This document shows, one piece after another, positions 42,810 through 53,115 of a stretch of 53,115 nucleotides of DNA; position 1 is the stretch's first letter; every line of letters starts with the position of its first letter. The DNA is from Seminavis robusta (taxonomy: Eukaryota > Bacillariophyta > Bacillariophyceae > Naviculales > Naviculaceae), in contig CAICTM010000682.1 of the NCBI GenBank assembly GCA_903772945.1, positions 1 through 53,115 on the forward strand, in the 5' to 3' direction. The position numbers and the translations under genes were made by a program. The notes beneath the pieces were generated by a model. It saw only the letters and a list, made by a program, of their open reading frames with translations, ran no database searches and was not told the origin of the DNA.

Positions 42810-45442
42810 AGATTGGATGGTTTCTATATATATTATTATGGTTTGTTTTGCCTTGAAATTGTGAGCGCAATGCTATACGTGAACGACCTGGGGCCGTGCG
42901 TGCTGCTGACGCAACACTTGCTCGACATGAATGCATGGGTTATACGATTCGATTCATTCAATTTCAATCATTCAACCTTCAGCGCCAACGTGCCAACACG
43001 CACAAAGTTATTAGCTAGCTAGACACCATTCCATTAGGTTCTTTCGCAGACATGATGAGGCAAGGATGTTTGACAAGATTGAGTTGATGAAGTCCAAGGA
43101 CTGTCTTGCGACATGCCTACAGCATATCTAGGATACCGGTAGGTGCAAAGCAAGCAAGCTAGCCACCACTACAGTAGCAAGCTAGCTCTACTCTGCTACT
43201 GCTTTTACAGATCCTTCAGGTGTTGGGTCCTCGTTCGTCTCGGGTGCGTGGCTGGTGGCAGCATCTGTCTTTCTTCGCTGCTACGACACAATGTCATGCG
43301 CTGACTGACCTGCCTCAAGATGGCCAGAGCTTGGTCTGCAATTTGAGGGTTGGCGATGATGGGCCCGAAATTCAAAGCCTCACTCGGCCTCTAGCTAGCT
43401 AAGTGTTCAAGTTGCCTGCTTCGGATTACATGCAGGTATTAATACATTGTCTGGCTGGACTGAGGACTCCCGCGTGCTTCGCTTTCTTGCTCTTTTCATG
43501 CATCTTGGCATCTTTTTGGCATCTGCTGTTGTCACTGGTAGACTGCCTTGATTCGGTTTTGCCAGTGGACCATTGCTCAAAGTTGCCAAAGTAGTACTGT
43601 ACTCTCGTGCAGTTGAACAACTTTTAGTTAGTCTGGCAACCGCGGCGGTCAGTGCCTGGTTGCTGCAGGCTACCGTAGGGGGGGGGCAAACCGAGCGAAG
43701 GAAGAAAACAAGGAAGCTCACTCATCGAAGGGAAGCAAGCGACTGCTACTGTCACTGGCTGGCTCCTGAACGTGCTGGCTGATGCGGTATTTGCAATCAT
43801 AGTAGTCGCTCGAGGTTCTTGTGGCTGCCCTCTGCTCTACAGTGCGTATCTCTAGCTATCTCCGACATAAACGTGCGACATACTAGCAAACGTAGTAGCT
43901 ACCGTACCGATCAAGGACTCGACTCGTCACTCTACTGTACGGTATGACAAAGAGAGTGATCGTAGGCTAATCCCAGTGTTGCTTGACCACACTAGCTAGA
44001 TAGATGAGCAAGAAACAGGAGTCGAGTCGGCAGAGTGAAAGAAGGGGAAGAATGGTTGCCTTGCAGCTCGCAGTTCTTCTTCCAGCCACGTTCAGCATTT
44101 AATTCATCAAGCAATGGCAGCCAGGATGAAAGTTCCTAAGAACGAGCAAGTCAGGAATGCCTGCTACGGTAGCTGACTAGCTACTGTCTATCCAGTTATG
44201 TGTCAATTTACAACATGCCTGGGGTCGTGGACAAGCCTGGGGTCGTGGATGGTATCAACGTACCAATGTGCCCACTCAAGCCCGAGCCGTGCAAGCAATT
44301 GGAGGATTTAGGCTAATCGAAATCGGCAATGGACAAGACGTCTTGTGGACCCTTCCCCAATTTTGCAACTAGGTGGATGCTTCGATGCTGGTATCAGCCC
44401 TCACTCCGCAGATTGTGTGCCCACACCTAGTAGCTAGATTGCTGATTGTTCCAAAGAGTGTTGTAGTTGTAGAGCTGTCGTGGTACTCATCCATGGGGAT
44501 TGTCTTATGCAGTTATGCAGGAAGAATCCCCTAGGTCTTGCTCCGCCAGAATGGGTTCGCACGCTTGGCTCAGCTTTCAGTACCACAGCTGTACTAGCTA
44601 GTTAGTACGTACTCACCGGCGACAGTACATGTAGTTCAAGCTATGCATAGTTCATAGTGTTCATTCATTATTTCTAAGCCATCATACCTCAAAGCAATAA
44701 ATCAGGAAAGGAAGCCGAAGGAGTACAAGTAGTGCACAGCAGCGGCAAACTTCAAGCTATCATTAGGTCTCTCTGAGCGATTTTGTGTAGCTGTACTTTG
44801 CGACTGCAGCATCTTGCAGCTGTATTTTTCGACTGCACGGTGAGTAGCTGTGACTACATTTATTTACGGAGACAGCTGAGCTGCTACCGGTACGGTGATC
44901 AGCTGGTGATCTTTGCTTCACTGGTGATGCTATGAGCTTCTAAGCATTCTCTGCTCTGTGGGTGTTGAAGTAAACTTCTCTTTCTGTTCTATGCTAATAA
45001 CTTTTAGTGCTCTGATTCGTCGTAAACTGAGTCATTTGTAAATGCTGCATAGCTATGCCTGACTCGGAGTCATCCAAGGAGTTCACATTCTCAAAATATG
45101 AAGGCGTCCTTAAAAGAGGCTTTCCTTTCTAATCTTCGATCAACGTTGCTAAGTCTTACTTTCTTGACGAGGGGTTCGCGGAGAAATATTTATTAATTGC
45201 CCTATGCTGCTTGGAATGCTATCGAATGGTTCATCGGAAGGGGTTTCGCGAAACTGGTTGGTGGTGGCTGGAAACCGGGTTTGATGTTAAATGCTTTGAG
45301 AAACAGCAGCTAACCGCAAACCAGCCTCTTTCTGCCGATACCCCTTGCCGATACCCACTTTCAAAAGGGAAAGTTGAGCTCAGCCCTGCTTTTACATGGA
45401 TCGGAGCTTCTCCGGCATGGCTCACAAATCAAAAGAAGAACA
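42810..45442. other. Gene-poor stretch upstream of the HSF gene
   Basis: Only random short frames. CTAGCTAGC words lie at 43010-43022 and 43392-43401. The promoter of the HSF gene should be near the right end; I see no recognisable element there. Confidence 0.5.
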
Positions 45443-47635
45443 ATGACCACTCGTTGTGCAGTACAGTTCATTAATACTAGTAGCTTCAGTGTACCTTTCA
45501 TGTCATCAGAGCCAGAGAAGAAGTTAGCGGTAGCTTCCAATGTCAGCCTCAATACTAGCGGAGACAACGACGAAAGCGCTTCAGTAGGAAGTAGCGGTGG
45601 TCATGGTGGCACCGGTACTGGTACTGGTACTGGTACCGGTAGTAGCAGTGGCGGTGGGCATGGCCCGGCTACCGCTCAGTTTCCCGTGCAACTGCAGCGA
45701 ATGCTTAATACTGTGGAAAACCAAGGCTTGCAGAATATCGTTGGTTGGCAGAGCAGTGGTGCTGGCTTTGTCGTCCATAACAAGCAGCAGTTTGAAACAC
45801 AAATCATGCCAAAGTAAGAACCTTGCTTCCAGCTAGCTTGCAGCTTGTAGCTAGCTTGCTACACCGTGTTCCTGAGCTACGACTGACTTAGCTGGCTTAG
45901 CTTAGCTTGGCCCGGCTTAGCATGGCATTGCTCACTTCATCTGAGCTGCTTCTGGCTGGTAGACTCTACCTAACAATGGCTTACTCACCCTTTGCTTGGC
46001 TGCTTGCTCTGGCTTGACTTGCTACGGTATGTTTACACCCCTCTAGGTTTTTCCCACGCTTGAAGTACGTATCTTTCAAGAGAAGACTACATCTGTTTGG
46101 CTTTCGCTCGGATAGCAAACAAGGTGTGTTAATAACTGCTACGATCGCTTTGCATTGCATGTTCAATGCTTTAGTGCTTTAGTGCTGCACGATGAAGGGA
46201 GTGCAGCAGCCAAGATTGAAATTGCTAACTTGTCTATGATGCCTTTTTGTTTTTGTTGTCGTATTCGATTCGATTCCCTTTGCTGGAACCATCATTCAAC
46301 ATTCAACATTCAACATTCAACTGCGGTCAGACAAGAGAGGTGAGTTATGTAGACATGTATGCATCAACAATCCCGTCGCCATATGTTTGCACTTAAACTT
46401 GGTCTCACCATTCATTCACGGTTTGCGTCTCCACGGTTTGCGTCTCCACGTTTTGCTCTCTGCATCTTACTGCACTTACACTTACAGCCTTTCGACACCC
46501 TTCCTTTGCTCGTTGGATCCCAGAACAACAACTGCTCGAAAGTATAAAAGCAACGGAAAGAAAGACCAAATCTACCGTCGCTATTGCCAAGCAACCCAAC
46601 ATCAGTGACCTACAGCAGCATCAAGCCTCCCCACAGCCTTCGTCCCACACGGAAACCAACAAAGAGTCCGAATCTACCTTGAATGTCTCGACTACGGAAC
46701 TACGTCGGCGACTACTCCTGGAAGCGGATCTGCCATTGGCCATGGGCTCGTCGGAACTACCACAGCCTCCCTTCCAGAACCTCGGATCTTCGGGGACCGG
46801 TACGTCCACTGGCACTGGCTCCTCCAATCAGGCACAAGTTGCAACACTACTACCCTCGCTTCAGCTAACAAACAATCCGCGACAAGATCCTGGAAGCCGT
46901 GGGTTTCAACAATTCACGACGTCCACGACCACCGGTACAAGTAATACGGATCACGTCGTAATGACGAACATTCTGCAGCAACTACAACAGACTCGCAACG
47001 AAACCATGTCCACACCAACAACACTGCAGCAATCGTCACTCACAGGTGTTCACCAACAAGGGTTGATGCGTACCCAAATGTTGGGGGCCCTCGGTCAGGA
47101 TCAACGATACGCCCCTCCTCAGCTCCAGCAACATCCTTCACAACGGCACCAAACAGGACAGACGGAGCAACCCGGGGCAGCCAGTTGGCCCCAACTGCAG
47201 CAGCAGCAACAACAACAACAGCGACAACAACAACTGGCACTGCAACAGCCACCCGATCAGTTTTCAATGCAGACTTCGGAGCTGTATTCCAGGCTCCATC
47301 AGCAACACCAACAACACCAGCAACAGCTCGCCATATCGGACCCATCACATTTGAATTTGAATACAGGGATCGTTCCTTCGCACCACCAAGACCCACTAGT
47401 GGCAGGGTTGGCCAGAAGTGAGGAAAAGTGCGAGACCAGTGCCGATGCCACTGGATGGGACCTCATTCTCGAGCCACGACCATTTGCTCCGGGAGAAGAC
47501 GGAGCAAGACGTGGGTCAACAAGATCGTCGTCGGGGAGCATGGGGGGATATGTCAGCACTAGAGGTGAAGCCAAAAGTGCAGGCGACGAAAGTACCAACG
47601 CGACAAAAAACTGGAAACGGACTAGTCAACCATAG
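45443..47635 (+). CDS. Heat-shock-factor-type transcription factor with microexon
   Basis: Four exons: 45443-45813, 46047-46123, 46331-46339 (9 nt) and 46488-47635, giving 534 residues. The HSF DNA-binding domain starts at about residue 79: AQFPVQLQRML, GWQSSGAGFVVH, KQQFETQIMPK. Across the first junction it continues FFPRLKYVSFKRRLHLFGF, and then across the microexon it reads QDKRGAFRHPSFARW. Trp102 and the recognition-helix aromatics are kept. A Gly/Thr tract (GTGTGTG, from a GGTACT repeat) precedes the domain. The C-terminal half is Gln-rich (QQQQQQRQQQ) and probably activating; a short leucine-rich segment (ELRRRLLLEADL) may serve in oligomerisation. The start at 45443 has A at -3; an ATG at 45500 is an alternative with a poorer context. 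Confidence 0.85.
46293..46321 (+). repeat. ATTCAAC repeat before the HSF microexon
   Basis: Four copies of CATTCAA(C) lie just upstream of the 3' splice site of the 9-nt exon, in intron 2 of the HSF gene. Confidence 0.85.
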
Positions 47636-47844
47636 GCTGGTAATGACTATAATGAGGACCGAAGCTAACTAATTCCTACGCAGCATGCTAGAAGTGTTGT
47701 CATTGGGGATTGTGTGCGTGGTTCCCAATATACATGTATGCAGCGCCAACTGCCACCCCAGGTCTGCTTGGAGATTAGTGCACCTCTTTTCTTTCGAAGA
47801 TGGTACTAGAGCAAATGGCTTGGAGTTGCAAATAGGTTCACCTT

Positions 47845-48455
47845 CTGCCATTTTGCCTTGCTATATAGCCCATGAAAATGGTGGAAAAAGGCCATTGTTT
47901 GAAAGTCCCCGAAAGTGTTACCACATTGTCCGGCACGCATATAAATATAAGGCCTTAAAAAAACTTGACTTGGTCTAAGGACCCCTCTTGGACGCTGGAG
48001 ATGCCGTTTCTTGCTGGTTGGGCCGGTGAAGTGCCACACCAGCTGGCTCCATGGACCTCTATGCAGCATCCAGTGAGAAGGAAGGTGTTAGCAGACTGTC
48101 ACCACTGGCTACACCCTCTGGGTGCCACCGTATCGGCTTGTTTCGGCTTGTTTCGGCTCGGTTCTGCGGCAGGGGAGGTATCCAACGCGCACAGGCTGGT
48201 TTTCCCTATATATAGACTCGTGAATTGAGTTTTTGGTCACGGCTGTCGAACCCTGATGATTGTATCGACTTCCTCTTCATGTTCCCATGTTTGAGGGGCC
48301 GGTTCGTTTTGGGCAAAATCTGACCATTTGCCTTGCTATAGCCCATGAAAATGGTGGAGAAAGGCCGTTTTTTGAAAGTCCCCGAAAGTGATACCACATT
48401 GTCGGGCACGCTTAGTAGGCCCAAGAAACGCTCTTCGACCTGGTCTAAGCACCCG
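47845..48455 (+). repeat. Pair of about 140-bp direct repeats
   Basis: Copies 47845-47984 and 48320-48455 share TTGCCTTGCTATA, GCCCATGAAAATGGTGGA, TTGAAAGTCCCCGAAAGTG, TACCACATTGTC and TGGTCTAAG. On the minus strand both can read a related peptide (QCGNTFGDFQ versus QCGITFGDFQ, then HHFHGL), but neither sits in a long frame. Most likely the arms or the remnant of a mobile element. Confidence 0.75.
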
Positions 48456-49210
48456 TTTTGACCTATGAATCTTGCCAATGAGGCTCAGTTGTAGGAACAC
48501 AAGAGCTGGAGGGAGATCTCTGGTTGATGAAGATCTCCTCCACTGGCTGAAAGGCCAGCTCAAAAGAGCTGGATCAATGCTACCCAATCACTACTTCAAA
48601 GTACTTGGGAGCTGGTTACATTGCCCTAGCACATACCACACAAGAATCTATCTACTGCAGGCTGAGGTGCTACTGGGTCTCAGGGGTTACTCTTTCATTA
48701 CTAACTTTCTTACTATAAGCTAAAAACACCATTACCACGATTTCATCCAGTTGACAGAACTGGCTCTTTTGGAGAGGATATCCTACGTTGGAGATCCTAG
48801 GAGAGGACTGTTGGTCTGGAACATTACATTGTATCTAGACTGAAGCTATATGCTCTGGAACACATAGGCATGCCTCAGCTATATAACAATTGTCACATGG
48901 CTGCAATGCTGTGTGTACTGATTTACTGTACACGATCAAAAGCATTGTTTCCATCCGACTAAACCAGCACAGCTGTGGCGCACCCATAGAGGCTTCTATT
49001 GCTAATTTCATCGCTCCCCACCATTCGGTCATCAAATGGGGGCGTCAACAAGCTTCTCTATTCTGGGTCATTCCTCGACATTCCCACAAAACTGGAGCAT
49101 CTGGTTCCTCAGTTTGGACCTTGGCTGTGACCTAATACAAAGGTCAGCAGCCCTCTTGAATACATCAAGGTGTCCATTGCTGGGTACCACTTGGAATAAA
49201 GGAAGGGACA

Positions 49211-50503
49211 TCAGACTTGTGATCTCAAACCCTCCAAAGTAGATGGCTGGCTCCAAGGCAAAGGCATTGGATTGCCATCGTTGTCCAAGAGAGGAAAGGT
49301 GTTAGGATCTAGGACAGACGTGGTGTGCGCAGAGTACTTCTTGGGATGGACACTACACATCCACCTTGGGTTGGTCACTCGCGAAGGTGTGTGTGGAACA
49401 TGTCTTGAGGCTATCTGCAGATGCTCCCCATTCACAAGGAACCTATTGCACTTGGACGTCAGTAAGAATCCCACTTGGTCTCCCCAAACTTGCACCATAG
49501 CTTGGAATTGGCTTAGAAGCCATCTGTTTGTCTCCCCATAAAGCTCAGAGGGGCAGAGACAACAGTCAGTAGTCATATTGAATCAATACGTGGTTGACAA
49601 AACTTACAACACAGACATCTCAGGCAGAGATGAGTCTTTTGACACCAATGGTGGCAACAGACAAGTTTCAAATCACAAAACGGTATGCTGAATCATGATG
49701 ACAAATCTAGCAAGGGGACTTGTCATACAGTGCCATTTCCTGCGGAAGGTAGCCCATGTGGGTGGCATGCTACCCGCAGACATGGGCGTGTCTGGTTTCC
49801 TTGGGCTTGACACGGTGCAGCACGTACACTAGTCGCCCCATCAAAAAACCAGGTTGGAATTGGGCTTGAGCTTGCCCTTGAAGGCTTTGTCATCTGCCAT
49901 GAGAGAATCCAAGGTGTCCCCGACTGCTGGGTCAGCTTCGCTCTTGGAATCAACTATAGGCGGCGTCGAACCTATCAGGACTCGTCTGTCGGTATCAGAG
50001 AGACTCGCACCAGATTGGCGGGCGGCAGGCGAAAGCTTGAACCAATCTGTACTTGGGATCCGAGGATTTGCTGCTCCCCATCACCGGTATGGCTTGGTCC
50101 CACACCAACAGTTCCTAGGTTGGCTAGTTGGGAGTCGGGAACACGGCGGTTGACATCGTAGTGGTGTGCGGCATTCTTGAGTGTCCCCTTGTAGGCTTCG
50201 TAAGTGAAGCGTTCCTGGGGACCATGACGGCACATCATTTCATGCTCACGGGAACTGATGTCGTTCAGGACTTGGACATCGTGAAGGCACGCTGCAGGAA
50301 CAGCTTCTGCATGCTGTCGCTGAGCTTGTCACTAGGATCTTGGTGGCCATCATTGTAGTGGTGATGGTCTCGTCAAACTTGATGACAAAGTCAACAGCGG
50401 AGCCCTGCCTTGGACTGTACTGGACACTTGAAAGCCAATGGAGGACCTCAACATGGTCCAGGGAGCCTGCTACTGATGCATGTGCATCCTGGATCAGTTC
50501 CAC
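49211..50503 (-). pseudogene. Decayed retroelement gag-like region
   Basis: Minus-strand frames broken by stops and shifts. YEAYKGTLKNAAHHYD (near 50190) and AVDFVIKFDETITT (near 50380) resemble the helical segments of copia gag proteins. A further open frame, 49211-49576, with many Cys and Trp, is unplaced. The resemblance is weak and based on pattern only. Confidence 0.3.
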
Positions 50504-51412
50504 AAGGATTGTGCATACACGGCTCTTAGCCTTATTCGCACTCGATCCTAGATAGGGTTTGAGTTCGAATCATGACTAGTCTCTCGTGAATAGTCATTTG
50601 AGACAGGTTCTCAATGACCGCTCTTGGTCATACTAGGTTGATGATAGAACATCGCTCTAGATATTTAGCCAGCGTGGAGTACTTCCACGCTATAGAACCA
50701 TGCTAGACAAACCTTCACGCGTTCCGTTTTAGGATCTGGGAGATACGTAGGATTACTACCGCAACCTACTATACACACTTTATAGTCTCCCGCGGGAAGC
50801 CAATCTACAATCCCTTGATGATGATTCTCTCGTTGATTAGTTTTCATAGCTTTCTAAACTCTCTCATAACTTTCATTCTCTCAAAACTCAAAACACTCGA
50901 AAGATCTTTACATCAGCTTTTAGCTAGTGCATTTTGTAACAAACACAATAGCTTTCGGCTACCCTCAACCTATTCCTTCACCATGAAATGGCTCAAGGAA
51001 AGCATGCGTTCCCCAACTTCGAGAAACAGTGCGTGACAAACCCATTCTTCCTCTCGTCAACAATGACGAAGAAAACGAGATCGACGATACTCGTGCAACC
51101 ACTTGCAAACTTCGCAACCATGTGCCAAGCGCAAATCAGAAGACTCTGACAATGAGGGCAACTCCTCTATCAATTTCAATCACTTGGATGGAGAAATCTC
51201 TATCTGAGGATTAGCCAGGTGATGACTCAACGGAACCATGTTCCGATTTCTCATACCAAGTGATGAAGATATCTCACTAAACTAGTAAAACAGAATTGTT
51301 TGCAACTTATGAACACTACGGCAAATTAGATGATTGCCAAGAAGCTGCTCAACTAGACTCTGATGATCTATTTAGCATCGTTAACCTCGTCCGTGGTCCA
51401 ACCACCTCGTAA

Positions 51413-51661
51413 CGTCGCAAGACAAGAGACCTCAAACCCATCGTCTATGTTAGATTAACAAGCGAGAAAAAAGGGAAACCAAAACCCGTCACACTCCGTT
51501 GCTTACTGGATACAGGAGCATCCGGGACCTTGAATGCTCAACCTCATGCTAAGAAATTATGCATGAAGGATCTTGGGGCGTCCAAACAATGTGAGATACC
51601 CTGCAGGAGAGGGTGTAAAATACTCGTTAGTTTAAAAAACTATGGCACGGAGTGGCTTTAA
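51413..51661 (+). pseudogene. Retropepsin-type protease remnant
   Basis: Frame with KPIVYVRLTSEKKG and LRCLLDTGASGTL; the DTGAS is the aspartic protease active site of LTR retroelements, with Asp at 51509-51511. A TAA at 51410-51412 bounds it upstream. The element stops at about 51661, so it is truncated. The preceding 800 bp may be its leader and gag remnant, including a stem-loop at 50671-50691 with arms AGCGTGGA/TCCACGCT. Confidence 0.6.
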
Positions 51662-53115
51662 TGACGCCGGCAATGGGTGGGGAAGCCCCCACCTAGCTTA
51701 GTCGTCATCCACTATAATTATGCCGCAATAACATGACTCATACCTGCCCAACGTGGAGCCAGCAACCAAGTAGACAGATGCCCTGGTAGGGGGGTGAGCA
51801 ATTGATAGGGAACCTGCAGCGCAAAACTGGGTTACAGGGGCTTACACAGGAGTTTTGTCGGTATTAAACCATTATCACCATAGAGGACCGTGTAGGACCA
51901 GTTAGATTGCACAGACCAAAGAGTGCTCGACCAGTAAGTGTGTCTGGTTATCAGGTCCCAAGCTGTGGCAAGAGGCCTTGGCATGCAAGGCAAATATGCC
52001 AGCAGAGCCCGTGAGGAGGTGTGTACTCCTCAGGCTGGACCAGAGCAGGGTGTACCCCATCCAATGCACAAAAATTGTTAGATAGAGGCCATCAAGCAGG
52101 CAGAAGATGGGCAAATGACACACTGGCAGTGTTTGGTTCCCAGGAGGGAGGACAGTGGCTGCTGGAGGTTTGTGGGCTGTTCGAGGGGTTGTTGAGTAAT
52201 GAAGGAGGATAAGGTGGCACTGGAGGTGGGCTGGTGCCAGGGACAGGAGGGAGATCCATGTTGGTGTAGGAGTGTTGTTTGTAGGAGTTGGGATGTGACA
52301 TGGTTGATGGTGTGTTGTAGGATAGAGGCGTGCCTCTGTTCAGAGGGTGAGAAAAAAGGCATCCTCACTGATAGGGTAGGGTGTGATTCTGAAGGGTGTG
52401 ATCCTCAAGATGGCTGCATGCTCTAGGAGCAGTTGGCTGATCATCTGGGGTTGGTGTTGTGTAGTCTTGACGGAGGATGGTGGATGTTGTTGGTTGGGTG
52501 AAGTGTGGGAGAGGGGGAATGTCTGTGAGGACCTTTGGTTTGAGTGAAGTAGTGGTTAGACATGGGGAATTCATGGTGGGTTGTAGGTGGGTTGGTGGAG
52601 AGTTGTGTATCCTGGAGTATTGCCTGTAGTGTCGTTGCTTCAACGCAAGCAATGGAGGTTGTTTGTGGGGTGGCGAGATGATTGAGGTAGAAGGGTGTAT
52701 TCAAGGGCAATGCACTGAGGCACTGGAAATCAAGGTTTATATTCAAGTTGTTGGCGTTGTTGTTGCCCGGATCAAAAGGCTGTGACAAAGTCTTGTGCAG
52801 GTATACAACTACCTGCAGGAGGAGATGGTATCAGAGCCAAAGGATGATAGGGATTCTTTCAGTGAAAACTGGAGAATTCACGCTATAGCCAGTAGAGGCA
52901 GTTGTGGGGGATCAAGGGTTGTAGTTGGTTGATGGGGCTGTATTACTGGATGACATTGTGTTGTCTCAGAGGTTGGTACTCAATCTGTTGCGGGGACCAA
53001 AGTGGAACAGAGAGTCAAGCCAAGAGTTGGAGAGGGTACTCGATTCAGGTGGAACTGTGGAAGTCACTGGAGAGTCACTCAACAAACAAAGAGAGAGAAG
53101 ATCTCTTCTCTATTC
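51662..53115. other. Right-hand repeat-like region
   Basis: No supported gene. The minus-strand Pro/Thr/Asn-rich frames at 52365-52788 have no ATG or known motif. A copia-style primer-binding site at 52826 suggests that an LTR of unknown start lies to its left. Confidence 0.4.
52826..52838 (+). other. Putative retroelement primer-binding site
   Basis: TGGTATCAGAGCC, the complement of the 3' end of initiator methionine tRNA that many copia elements use. It suggests a plus-oriented element whose 5' LTR ends just before this point and whose interior runs off the window. No gag frame follows, so the element is probably decayed. Confidence 0.45.

Noticed and set aside
46916..47421. Frames on both strands across the Gln-rich HSF tail
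   Set aside because: Shadows of the CAA/CAG repeats in exon 4 of the HSF gene.
1..53115. CRISPR array, operon or bacterial origin
   Set aside because: Spliceosomal introns, LTR elements and diatom gene families show that this is eukaryotic nuclear DNA. No regular spacer array was seen, and no tRNA or rRNA gene was recognised.

Overview
This is nuclear DNA of a eukaryote, most likely a pennate diatom. Coding blocks carry short spliceosomal introns (mostly 77-103 nt, GT-AG, one GC-AG). The gene set includes families typical of diatoms: a receptor-type guanylate cyclase fused to a class I phosphodiesterase, an HSF-type transcription factor, a DUF6824 protein, a Hedgehog/intein (Hint) remnant, and a two-member family built around LWYS and RGLE motifs. 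A decayed Ty1/copia element is also present. Intergenic DNA is rich in the palindromic words CTAGCTAG, TACCGGTA and TACATGTA. The exact species cannot be fixed from the sequence. A bifunctional cyclase/phosphodiesterase has been reported in Seminavis robusta (from memory), so a raphid pennate diatom is my best guess.

Layout. 1-3.6 kb: a small Cys-motif protein (+), a frameshifted TMEM53-like hydrolase (-) and a flavin monooxygenase with two in-frame TAA codons (+). 5.2-6.2 kb: a low-complexity Ser/Arg protein. 6.2-10 kb: gene-poor. 10.05-15.6 kb: the 22-exon cyclase/phosphodiesterase, the best-defined gene here. 16.2-20.3 kb: an LWYS/RGLE protein and a phytanoyl-CoA-dioxygenase-like protein, both (-). 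20.3-24.4 kb: gene-poor, with a CpG-rich perfect inverted repeat beside two Ns. 24.4-25.6 kb: an ankyrin-repeat protein (-). 27.5-33.0 kb: a complete but broken copia element with both LTRs and a 5-bp target duplication. 35.2-36.1 kb: the DUF6824 protein. 37.9-39.6 kb: a tail-anchored STI1-repeat protein. 40-41 kb: a broken Hint protein. 42.0-42.8 kb: the second LWYS/RGLE protein. 45.4-47.6 kb: a heat-shock-factor gene with a 9-nt microexon. 47.8-53.1 kb: repeats and remnants of further retroelements.

The genes do not form an operon-like unit. The common themes are signalling and transcription (cGMP synthesis and breakdown in one protein, HSF, DUF6824) and chaperone or membrane adaptors (STI1 protein). 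Several genes are broken by single-base indels, and the two LTRs of the copia element also differ mainly by single-base indels. Some of the breaks may therefore be uncorrected long-read errors and not true decay.

The strongest observations are the cyclase/phosphodiesterase with unusual residues at two substrate-selecting positions, the HSF microexon, the two in-frame TAA codons in the monooxygenase, and the paralogous LWYS/RGLE proteins.
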